64,000 bases of DNA, from NCBI GenBank assembly GCA_029834535.1, contig JAQMWT010000586.1, forward strand, positions 44,846 through 108,845, read 5' to 3'. Below the pieces are notes generated by a model. The model saw only the letters and a program-made list of their open reading frames with translations. It was not told where the DNA came from and made no database searches. Position 1 is the first letter of the stretch; each line of letters opens with the position of its first letter. A program made the translations under genes and the position numbers. This stretch comes from Chrysophaeum taylorii. Taxonomy: Eukaryota > Sar > Pelagophyceae > Pelagomonadales > Pelagomonadaceae. Below are positions 42,640 to 51,780 of this stretch, one piece after another.

Positions 42640-43779
42640 ATGATGGCCTTTCTAGAGGCGACGCCCGAGGCGGCGTCTTTGAATCAGTACTGGTACTCGC
42701 GCCGCACGATCAAGGCGCTCGTGGCCGAGATCGAGTCCGGGGCCTGCGGCGCGCGCATCGCCTTCCTCTCGACGTGCGTGCGTGCGTGCGGTCGCGTTAA
42801 GGCGTGACGACGACGCAGGCCAAGCGTCTACTTTTCGCTGCCCGAGAGCTGCGCCGAGGTTCGCGCGAGATCCTTCGTCTTCGACCGCGACCGCCAGTGG
42901 GCCTCGCTCCCAAACTTTCGCGATTTCGACTTCAACGACGGTGCCGACGCGATCGAGCCCTCGCTGCGCTATACGTTCGACGCGACCGTCGTGCGTTCGT
43001 CGAACCTTCCTTCGTCCGCGACTCCTCCCACAGGTCGACCCGCCCTTCATCACGCGTGACGCGTGAGCTCTCGACTCCTTCGGAACAACACGAACGCGCT
43101 CGCGCAGCTGGGCCAAGTACGCTGCCGTCGTACGCCGAGCGCTCGCGCCCGGCGGCCGAGTCCTCCTCACGACCGTCGGCGAGAACGAGGCAATGCTCCG
43201 CACCCTCTTGGGGCCGGAAATCGGAGGTAAGCTCCTCTTGTCAGAAAGATAGACAGAACGAAGATTGTCGCGCAGCCTCGCTCCGCAAGACGACGTTCAT
43301 GCCAGCCATGCACCGCGCCTCCCTCCCGTACCAGTGCGCAATCCTCGTGTCTCGATCCACCACCACCACCACGCGCAGATACTCGCTCTTCGTCAACTAC
43401 GACCTGCGCCCGGACTCCGTGAGACTCCGCTCTGCCGCCGTCCTCATCTTGCGTCACCCCACCAGGCCTTGCGCGAGTGGAACCCCGAGGTGGTGGACGG
43501 TCCATGACCCTGTTGTGCTTTTGCCGGCTTCGATCGAATCAATCCCCAGGTCCCTCAAGATTTTAAAGAGTCGAATGCATTGCGAATGCGCGTGCCCGAG
43601 TGTTTCTTCGCGGTTGTTGTTTGTGCGTTCTTCAAGTTTGTTGCTCGTACGTACGTAGGCCCGACGAGGACCTACAGTGCTGCTCCCGGGCACCTCGATC
43701 ACGCGACGTCGCCGACGCCCCCATTTCCGGCACACACCTGTCCTTCGACGAACTCCTCGCACGCGAACTCGCCCGCTAA
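42640..43779 (+). CDS. EEF1A lysine methyltransferase 1-like (N6AMT2 family)
   Basis: Eight exons: 42640-42773, 42819-42990, 43034-43062, 43108-43226, 43276-43418, 43466-43489, 43550-43599 and 43659-43779. The seven introns are GT-AG, 43-60 nt. The spliced frame is 263 aa. Family marks in order: LNQYWYSRRTIKALV (family: LSQFWYSxETAxxLA), RIAFLSTPSVYFSLP, the DPPF motif in TVVDPPFITRD (family: VVADPPYLSEE), and GGRVLLTTVGENE. It then has an FMPAMHRAS segment and a final strand with LFVNYDLRPD (family: CYVNYDSGLD). The human-type enzyme methylates a lysine of elongation factor 1A with S-adenosylmethionine; substrate here is inferred. The family normally ends just after VNYD; here two or three further small exons add about 50 residues ending HLSFDELLARELAR. 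If exons 7-8 are not used, reading on from exon 6 stops at 43507 (212 aa). Confidence 0.85.
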
Positions 43780-44922
43780 CACCACCACCACCACCACGGG
43801 GCCGCCGTTGACTTCATCGACGGCATTTTTTCGTCTTCATACTACCACTATAGGAGCGGCGTGTTGTTCTATATGAAGCTTATTTTAAAACACCTGCATC
43901 GTGGTGGTGGTGAACAGCCTGGGTTGGGATATCCTCGAGTTGCCTTTCTGTAGCACCGAAATTACTGCGTATGCACACCTCAATGCGCAACAAACATCTG
44001 GGATTGGACATTGATCACGCCGAAAAGAGACTCTATCCACAATATTGCGGCAGCACGCCCGTGTACTGCCTGCTGCTGCAGAAATTAAGCTCGCCTCGGT
44101 GGTTGTTCATCGTCCAGCCTCTGTGAATCGACGACTGTTGCTCGACACTGGCTCTCGAGAGACTGGACCATTGGAAGCCGCCGCCGATAAGATACAGGTT
44201 TGGTGGACATCCTTGCATCGTAAAACAGACCAGGATCGCCGCTTTGGCGCGCGCTCAATGGTTTCGTTTTTTTTTCGTAGACGTCGGCGCCGTGCTCAAG
44301 CAATAGGCATTATCGTCTGCAAGTAATAAGAAAAAGGGATTTCCATGACGGCGTGCTGGCAACGCTTGTACGCGCTCAGACGCCTGGCTGAATGGCTTTA
44401 AAGGTCGACTTCTAAGAGAGGGGTTGTGCTTTTGAAAGCCGTACGCATATGGCTTCGGTAGGCTGCTTGCTTCAACGTCGTTTTCTTTCCCTTGAAAAAA
44501 ATGTATTCTTTTGATCAGAACATAACCCATATTTTTTCGGACTGTCATTGCAGTCTGACGTCCAATCGAGGGTCCAATAACTGTAGTGTATCCTTCCTCC
44601 TGACTCGATCAGCTCTTGAGGAAATGTGCCAAAATACGAAGAGCTCTATACATAATTGTATTCTAACCACAGTTGCAGTGTGTATCAGATTCACTTCTTG
44701 CTCAAGTCATCATCGCACACACCGTGTGTGTGTGTCCGTCACTGCCTCCTTTTCTTATGGAGTGTCCAACCAATTTTCGCTAGCCTTCGATGAGTTGCGC
44801 ACGTCGCGGACGGGAGTGGTGTCCGCATGGATTGCGGTGAGTTGGCAAGCCGATCGTGCACGACACCCACGAGCTGCATCGGCGCGGCGCGCACTCCACC
44901 ACCCGAAGCAAACAACTGACGT
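43780..44922. other. Intergenic region with one dispersed motif copy
   Basis: Starts with a CAC repeat (43780-43798). A stretch near 44040-44220 has short frames on both strands reading like a decayed protein, which I could not place. The motif copy at 44393-44427 is listed separately. No gene is supported. Confidence 0.4.
44393..44427 (+). repeat. Dispersed GTCGACTGCTAAGAGGGGG motif, copy 4
   Basis: Reads CTTTAAAGGTCGACTTCTAA then GAGAGGGGTTGTG: one substitution in the core and a shorter G run. It sits about 500 bp upstream of the HECT gene start. Confidence 0.5.
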
Positions 44923-47900
44923 ATGAATCTTGTTGAGGGTCTTCTGTGCGTGCTGGTCGTGGCCGTGATTGTCGAATCCGCGCACTCGAATTTCCCGAAC
45001 CAAATGGTTTCTGCGAACCAATCAGCTCTTAGCAACCTTTCGATCGACGAAAACACGAGCCGAACAAAGACGTCGCTTTCGAGTAAGGGAGCGCCCAGAA
45101 GATTTCCGAGAGGAGGAAGTCAACAAAATGATCTGCCTACGTTGCCTCCAATACCCGTTCCGAGTTTTGCTTGGACTGCCCAGCCGAGTATAGTGCCAAA
45201 TGGCCTGCCGAATTCAACGCCCGCTGGCCGGCCGACTGGCGAGCCAACTGTGACGCCAAGCGTCCATCCGAGCATCTCTCCGAGCACTTGTCCGACTGTC
45301 GTTCCGAGCTTGATGCCGAGCGATCAGCCGATTGCGCGGCCGAGCCATAGTCCGAGTGAAAGACCCACCCTCTTTTTGGGTCGAGAAAAGACACTACCTT
45401 CATTTAGTCCAAGTTTTGCTTTCAGCAAGGTACCGAGCCGTGACCCTACGTCGTCGTTTAACAAAGCACCGACTCCGGAACCTTTGAGTGCGGCGCCAGA
45501 ACCGACGCGAAATCCCGTGCTAAGCATGGTACCGACGCGCGATAGGACGGGACGAGGCCTACTAACGGATAGTCCTCCCACGTTTTTGCCAGCGAGCGGT
45601 ATGCCGACCGATAGTCAGGTTGATGCGCCCTCCCCGCTTCAATCGACATTCCCTCACGCTGAGCCAACGTCTACGCTCACGACGACATAAGTCTCACCAT
45701 CCCGCGATGAAACTCTCGAGCCAAATTTGATATCTACTTCCAATCTGTCGTCGCATTCACCGAGTACTCTGCCGATTTCGAACCCGACGCATACGCCATT
45801 GCCACGGCCGACAAAAAGGCCAACGCCGCGGCCCACCGTCCCATCGCCATCCTTCGCGCCGTCTCGCGAACCATCTACGGAGCCCACTCCCGAGCCTACG
45901 GCGTCGCCAGTACCTCAGCCCACTCCCGAGCCTACGCTGTCGCCAGAACCTCAGCCCACGCGCGAGCCTACGCTGTCGCCAGTACCTCAGCCCACTCGCG
46001 AGCCTACGCCGTCGCCAGTACCTCAGCCCACTCCCGAGCCTACGCCGTCGCCAGTACCTCAGCCCACGCGCGAGCCTACGGCTTCGCCAGTACCTCAGCC
46101 CACTCCCGAGCCTACGCTGTCGCCAGAACCTCAGCCCACTCCCGAGCCTACGCCGTCGCCAGAACCTCAGCCCACTCCCGAGCCTACGCCGTCGCCAGAA
46201 CCTCAGCCCACTCCCGAGCCTACGCCGTCGCCAGTACCTCAGCCCACGCGCGAGCCTACGCTGTCGCCAGTACCTCAGCCCACTCCCGAGCCTACGCCGT
46301 CGCCGGTACCTCAGCCCACTCCCGAGCCTACGCCGTCGCCGGTACCTCAGCCCACTCCCGAGCCAACGCTGTCGCCGGTACCTCAGCCCACACGCGAGCC
46401 TACGCCGTCGCCAGAACCTCACCCCACTCCCGAGCCAACGCTGTCGCCGGTACCTCAGCCCACTCCCGAGCCTACGCTGTCGCCAGAACCTCACCCCACT
46501 CCCGAGCCTACGCCGTCGCCGGTACCTCAGCCCACTCCCGAGCCTACGCTGTCGCCAGAACCTCACCCCACTCCCGAGCCAACGCTGTCGCCGGTACCTC
46601 AGCCCACTCCCGAGCCTACGCTATCGCCAGCACCTCAGCCCACTCCCGAGCCTACGCTATCGCCAGCACCTCAGCCCACTCCCGAACCCACGAAGCCTCC
46701 AATATCCCAGCCTACGCCCGATCCTACGCTATCGCCAGCACCTGAGCCCACGCGTCCACCGACGGCCGAGCACGAGTCCAAACCGACGTCCGAACTGACG
46801 CCGCCGTCGCCAGCACCCGAGTCCATTTCAACGCCGACGGTCAAGCCGTCGTTAGAACCCGTACCAACGAGCCCGTCTTCAATCTTCATTCCAGAGCACC
46901 AGGCCAGACCCACGCCAGAGCCGACGTTGAAACCCACGCCAGCTCTAACACCTAAAGAACCAACGTCTGAGCCCACGCTGTCGCCCTCGTCTGATTTGTC
47001 AACGCCGAAGCCCACGCCCGAACCCACAACAGCAATGCCAAAATCGCGCGAGCCCACGCCGTCGCCATCGACCAGATCGTTATACGATGAGTCTGATGCA
47101 CTTCCCTTGAGCAGCTCAGCCCCGTCGAGAGCACCGACGTTTAGGCTTCTCACCATCGGGCACACTCCCTCACCTTCGGCGGCTTCGGTGGCCCCGCCGG
47201 GGCCTTCGACCACACGTCCGACTCGCGAGCCACCAACTCCCACGCCGACGTTCGTGCCTATGAGACGACGACCAGCAACCTCGCCCACAAAGACGCCCGT
47301 GGCAACAACACATTATCCGACACTTCTTCGAGGAGTGCCGTTGCCACCAGAGCCCTCCACGCTTAATCCGGCACCGACGCCATCGCTCTCGACGAATCAT
47401 CCAACCGCGTTGCTGGAGATCGACGTGGTCCCAGAAATACAGTCGCCGAGCGCGGCACCGTCGTTCACACCGCACTTGGTGGCGGCGGCGGCGGCGGCGG
47501 CGATGATCACGACGTCATTGGTCTTTGACGGTCCTTTGGCTCTCGCGGACTTTGGCGGCGCGGAAAGGCGCGCGTTTCGCGTCGCGATCAGCCGGGAACT
47601 CTCGGTCGTTACCGATGCGCACCAGATTCAGAGTGTGAGGGCGACGGAGATTCGGTCGTCTGGAGACGCCGCGAGACGACGCCTCGTCGAGCAACAGCGG
47701 CAGCACCTCAAGGTGGAGTTCAGGTGCGACTGGCCGCTGGACCGCGCGGCCGACGAGTTGGACGCAGAAGCGTCTGAGATTGGCGACGCTTACAAACAGG
47801 AGCTCAAGGCCGCGATAATCGACCGTACCCTCGAGTCGAGCATTCGGAATGCAAACAACGGTACCACCAACATGAGTGCGGCGGTCGTCAACGTCGACCT

Positions 47901-49764
47901 CTCCACCTCGTCGGTCGAGGAGGAAACGCTCGTCGCCGTGGGCTTTGGAGGGTTCCCTCTCGTCGTCGTCCAGGCGACGGCCGCGCCGACGGTCGGCGAG
48001 AAGGACGAAAAAGAAGAAGAAGAAACCATAGGAGGAGGAGGGCGGCGCGAATCATCGACGCTCGAGGCGGTTGTGATCATTTCGCTCGTGACCTCGTTGG
48101 GTGTCGGGACGTGCGCGGTGTCGGCGGTTCTCGTCGCGAGAAGACAACAAGAACGCGCCAAGGTGGTGTCGCGCGACGCGATGGAGGAGATCGAGGAGAT
48201 GCCTCGAGACAATGGGGACGTTGAAGGAGATGTCGAGGACGACGGCATGGACCTCGAGATATTCGACGACGACGACGATTACGACGACCGAAAGGAGGAT
48301 ACGGACGACGCGGATGGCGGAGAGCTGCGGACGTGCGAGACATACCAGGCGCGCGCGAGATACCGGCGAATCGAGTATGACGACGTTGAGCGGCGGCGAG
48401 GGCGCGTGAGCTGGCACAACTGCACCGAGAAGCACGGTCCCCGGTTCGTCCGGCGATTTGGCGCTTCGCGGCTCGAGCTCGCGGCGGCAGACGCGGGCGT
48501 CGCGTTGCCGTGGCGGCCGGCGTCCGACGAGCTGCGTCGGATGTTGACGAGGAGCGCGCCCTTCGAGGAACGGAGTCCGGCGTTCCGGCGCGCGGCGGAC
48601 GCGCTTCGAATACACTGGACGGTCGGTCGCGTCGAATTTTCGGTCAAACGAGATCGCGTCTTCGAGACGGCGCTCGAGGCCCTCGGCGCGATGCCCGCGA
48701 CACACTGGCGGCGACCTTTTTTTGTTAAGTTTGAGGACGAGAGCGGGCTCGACGCGGGCGGTCTCAGTCGCGAGTTCTTCGCGCTCGCGAGCCTCGAGGC
48801 CTTGGCGGACGCCTCGGGCTATTTTCGAGCGTGTTACGGAACCTACCATCTCCGGGACGACGACGACGACGACGACGAATCGGAGGAGGACGAGGTGTCG
48901 TCGGTGCGTGCCGCGGCGGAGCGCGAGCAACGGTTGGTGTTTATCGGGAGGCTGATGGGCAAGTGCCTGCTCGAGGGCCACCACTTCGCGGCTCGCCCGT
49001 CGATCGTGATGCTCAAGCACGCGTGCTGCGAACCGGTGGCTTTTGAAGACCTCCAGCTCCTGGATTTTGAGCTGTGGAAGTCGCTCAGCATGCTTCCGAT
49101 GATGCCAAAATGCGTCCTCGAGTCGCTCGATCTCTCGTTCAGCCTCGAGACGGTGCGGCGCGGTCGGGTCGCGACCGTCGAGCTGTGCCCCGGCGGCGCA
49201 TCGCGAAGCGTCACCAGCGCCAACGTCGAGGAGTTTCTCGAGTTGAGATTTCGGCAGCGCGTCCTCGACGCGTGCCGGCGCGGCTTGAGCGCGGTCCTCC
49301 GCGGCGTCTACAGCGTGGTCCCGCTCGACGCGCTGCTATTGCTTACCGGCCGCGAGCTCGAGCTCACGCTGTGCGGAGTCCCCGAGATCTCGGTCGACGA
49401 GTGGCGCAGGTGCACGGTCTACAACGGGGTCTTCGCCGAGTTGGGCGCTCGCCACCCCGTGATCGAAAATTTTTGGGGCGTCGTTGCCGGCTGGGACGAC
49501 CGGAAGCGGGCGACGTTGCTCCAGTGGGCGACGGGCTCGAGCTGCTGCCCCATCGGCGGGTTAGCGCAGCTCCAGGGTCGCGACGGCGCGCTCCGACCCT
49601 TTACGCTGACGTCGGTCGAGCTGTCCCAGGCCGCCTACCCCAAGTCCCACACCTGCTTCAACAGGATTGACCTCCCGCTCTACCGCACCCGCGCCGACCT
49701 CCGGGCAGCCCTCGACTTTGTCTTGACAAACGCGGCCGCCTTTTCCCGCTTCTCTATCGACTAA
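44923..49764 (+). CDS. Receptor-like membrane HECT E3 ubiquitin ligase with Pro/Thr-repeat ectodomain
   Basis: Two open frames (44923-45690 and 45691-49764) are in the same phase, separated only by a TAA at 45688-45690. A 102-nt GT-AG intron (45619-45720) would remove the stop in frame and give about 1,579 aa. Order: signal peptide ([22 protein letters not shown]); a Ser/Thr/Pro-rich region; about 24 twelve-residue repeats ([12 protein letters not shown] type, 45883-46746); more PT-rich sequence; and a folded juxtamembrane module (47520-48000). One membrane span follows ([25 protein letters not shown], 48061-48135), then an acidic stretch and a HECT domain (about 48600-49764). The HECT shows [42 protein letters not shown]...FWGVV and the catalytic Cys in [13 protein letters not shown] (codon 49654-49656). 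HECT enzymes carry ubiquitin on that Cys; an extracellular stalk on one is exceptional. Confidence 0.85.
45883..46746 (+). repeat. 36-bp coding tandem repeat, about 24 copies
   Basis: Each unit encodes P-T-(P/R)-E-P-T-(P/L/A)-S-P-(V/E/A)-P-(Q/H). Variation is mostly at four codons, and neighbouring units share variants, pointing to recent unit gain by unequal exchange or slippage. Confidence 0.92.
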
Positions 49765-49777
49765 TAATAAAATAAAA

Positions 49778-50353
49778 TTATTCCTCCTCTCCCTTTTTTG
49801 TCTCTTCTTTTTCGGCGTACTCGGCGTACTGGACGTCGTCGCCGGCGAGCTGAAGGGTCTTGAGGATGCCGAGAGATATGGAGCAGGCGAATCCCGCGAC
49901 GAGGGTGGGCGTGAAGTTTGGCTCGAGAACGTCGACAATCAAATGGCGCTGGTCCTCGGAGAGAGGTTGCTTCGTTGCCGTCGCGAACGCGTCGACGGTG
50001 ATGCCGACGCCGATACCAACAAAGGCGACGAGGAGGACGACGATGCCGCCGAGCAAAAATCGCTCCAGCCCGAGCTGCACCGATCCCGGCACGAGGTCGA
50101 GGAGCCGGACCTCTTTTTTCGGAGCTGGCGGCGCCGGCGCCGGCGCGGAGGAGCCGCCGACGCCGTACTTGGCGAAGATCTCCTCCTCCCGCTTGGCCGC
50201 CCCCGCGTCTTCTTCCACCTTCAACGGCGTCGTCTTTTTCTTGGTCGCGAAGCCTTTCCCTCCGGCGGCGAAGGCCCCCACATTGGCACGCCGCACCTCG
50301 GATACCGCGACGAAGCCGCCTGACACAGACACGAGGAGCAGCACAAACATCAT
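49778..50353 (-). CDS. Plastid-targeted two-span membrane protein, family unknown
   Basis: 191 aa from the first of two consecutive ATGs at 50353. The N-terminus MMFVLLLVSVSGGFVAVSEVRRANVGAFAAGG is a signal peptide followed by an AF-type motif, as in bipartite plastid signals of secondary red algae. After a Lys-rich/charged linker and an Ala-Pro run, two hydrophobic segments appear (FLLGGIVVLLVAFVGIGVGITV; FTPTLVAGFACSISLGILKTLQL), then an acidic-basic C-terminal tail. I do not recognise the family. The open frame extends upstream to 50569 without a better start, because that part overlaps the divergent coiled-coil gene. Stop codons of this gene and the HECT gene are only 13 bp apart; its ATG is 29 bp from that of the gene on the other side. 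Confidence 0.75.
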   Translation of the reverse strand: MMFVLLLVSVSGGFVAVSEVRRANVGAFAAGGKGFATKKKTTPLKVEEDAGAAKREEEIFAKYGVGGSSAPAPAPPAPKKEVRLLDLVPGSVQLGLERFLLGGIVVLLVAFVGIGVGITVDAFATATKQPLSEDQRHLIVDVLEPNFTPTLVAGFACSISLGILKTLQLAGDDVQYAEYAEKEETKKGEEE

Positions 50354-50382
50354 CCTAAACCCTCGTCGTTCGTTCGTTAGAT

Positions 50383-51408
50383 ATGGCACCGCTCTTCGTC
50401 CGGGACGAGCACTACAAGAAGCGGGACAAGTGGCGAATGCTGGACGAGGCGACGCGCAAGGCCGAGGTGCGGGCGAACCTCGGCCTCGAGGCCAAGCTCC
50501 TGCAGGGGGGGGTCTCGCCGCGCACGCTCCGGAGCGCAGTCCTCCACCGGGGCCTCGGAGAAACTTCAACTTCTTCTTCGTCGTCCGAACCGCCGCCGCC
50601 CTACGAGGCGCCCTCCTCCTCCGATGACACCTTGTCTTCCGGGGAGCCGTCGTCGGAGGAGACCTACGACGCGCGAGCCTACGCGACCGAGACGCGGTTT
50701 CGCGAAGAAAACGAGAGTCTTCGCGCGCGGGTCAAAGCCCTCGAGTCTAAAGACGACGACTCCGACTCAGGGGCGGCCGCCGCCCGGATTGCCGCCCTCG
50801 AGCGCGAGATCTCGGTGATGCGACGCCAGCTCTCGAGGGATGACGACGACGACGTCGCGTCTCTCGCGCCGATTTTCGAGGCGGAAGCGGAGGAACGCCC
50901 TCCTTCGTCGCGGCTGTGGGCGGACGCGGCGCGCCGCGCGGCCGAGCGGCGCCGGAGCTATCGGCACGATCGCGCGGCCGTGCGCGCCGAGGAGGCGGCG
51001 CGGGAGCTTCGCGACCTCGCCCGCAAACGCAGAGCCCTGAGCGCCCCGGGGCCGTTCGCGGGCCTCATGCGCCGCGAGGCCGAAATGGCCGAAAAGAAGC
51101 GCGAGCGCGAGCGCGAACGACACGAACTCGAGCGCCGAGAGATGGCCGACGCCCAATTCAAGTTCAAGCCTCCCCCGAAGCAACGCCACGAGGCCATAAT
51201 GCCGCCGCCGCGACAGCCGACGGAAGCGTGGAAGTCCAGGAAGACGAAGAAAAGCCGCAACGATTCTGCGGGGGTTGCTGCAAAAAACGGGAAGGGAGCA
51301 AGATCAACAACTCGGCGCCAGCGATGGGATGCCTTCGTTCAATCCGAGCGCCGCCGCCGCCGCCGCCGCCGCGGCGGCGACGCGGAGGTCGCGGCGTCAG
51401 CGACATGA
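50383..51408 (+). CDS. Charged coiled-coil protein, function unknown
   Basis: 341 aa. A conserved-looking N-terminus (MAPLFVRDEHYKKRDKWRM...) is followed by a Ser/Pro-rich segment and a heptad segment (FREENESLRARVKALES; ARIAALEREISVMRRQL). A long Arg/Glu-rich single-helix-like region follows (about residues 185-265), then a very basic C-terminus with a run of ten arginines (codons near 51348-51375). There is no enzymatic motif. Such proteins are often cytoskeletal or centrosomal, but nothing here proves it. It starts 29 bp from the divergent plastid protein gene. Confidence 0.7.
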   Translation: MAPLFVRDEHYKKRDKWRMLDEATRKAEVRANLGLEAKLLQGGVSPRTLRSAVLHRGLGETSTSSSSSEPPPPYEAPSSSDDTLSSGEPSSEETYDARAYATETRFREENESLRARVKALESKDDDSDSGAAAARIAALEREISVMRRQLSRDDDDDVASLAPIFEAEAEERPPSSRLWADAARRAAERRRSYRHDRAAVRAEEAARELRDLARKRRALSAPGPFAGLMRREAEMAEKKRERERERHELERREMADAQFKFKPPPKQRHEAIMPPPRQPTEAWKSRKTKKSRNDSAGVAAKNGKGARSTTRRQRWDAFVQSERRRRRRRRGGDAEVAASAT

Positions 51409-51780
51409 ACTTTGGGAGATACATCATTGTAGCGAGTGGTGGTGGACTGAACGAACAATCATCATTTACTATTAAAATGAGGGGCGCTAGGTGTCTGTCT
51501 CTTTCATTCATTCATTCTTTCGTTCTTTCAATGCACCACAGAACTGTCGCAATGTACGAGGCAGGAAAATGCATTACTCTGTGCTGCCTTGTTGCGCGGT
51601 GCAGGCGGCTGCACAGTACTAGAATAGTGCGCGCAGCATGTGGTGGTGATTGTGGTGAAATGACTCCGCGGTGTGGTGCGCCACTCTCAGAGCTGCTCTC
51701 GCGCTCTTATAGCGCGGGCACCTGGACAACCCGGGCCACCCAAAGCAAGATGATGAAAAGATTGCGGACAAGATGAGGAG
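51409..51780. other. Convergent intergenic region, no gene seen
   Basis: About 370 bp between the coiled-coil gene and the end of the YrhK-like gene, with a TTCATTCATTC run near 51505-51520. Nothing else recognised. Confidence 0.5.

Noticed and set aside
44040..44220. Possible decayed gene between methyltransferase and HECT genes
   Set aside because: Short frames on both strands look protein-like in places, but I could not tie them to a family or to a consistent frame.
45757..46566. Minus-strand frame with [12 protein letters not shown] repeats
   Set aside because: It is only the reverse reading of the PT repeat array.
45883..46746. CRISPR-like array
   Set aside because: Regular 36-bp units, but with no unique spacers, and they code in frame for a Pro/Thr repeat in a eukaryotic gene.
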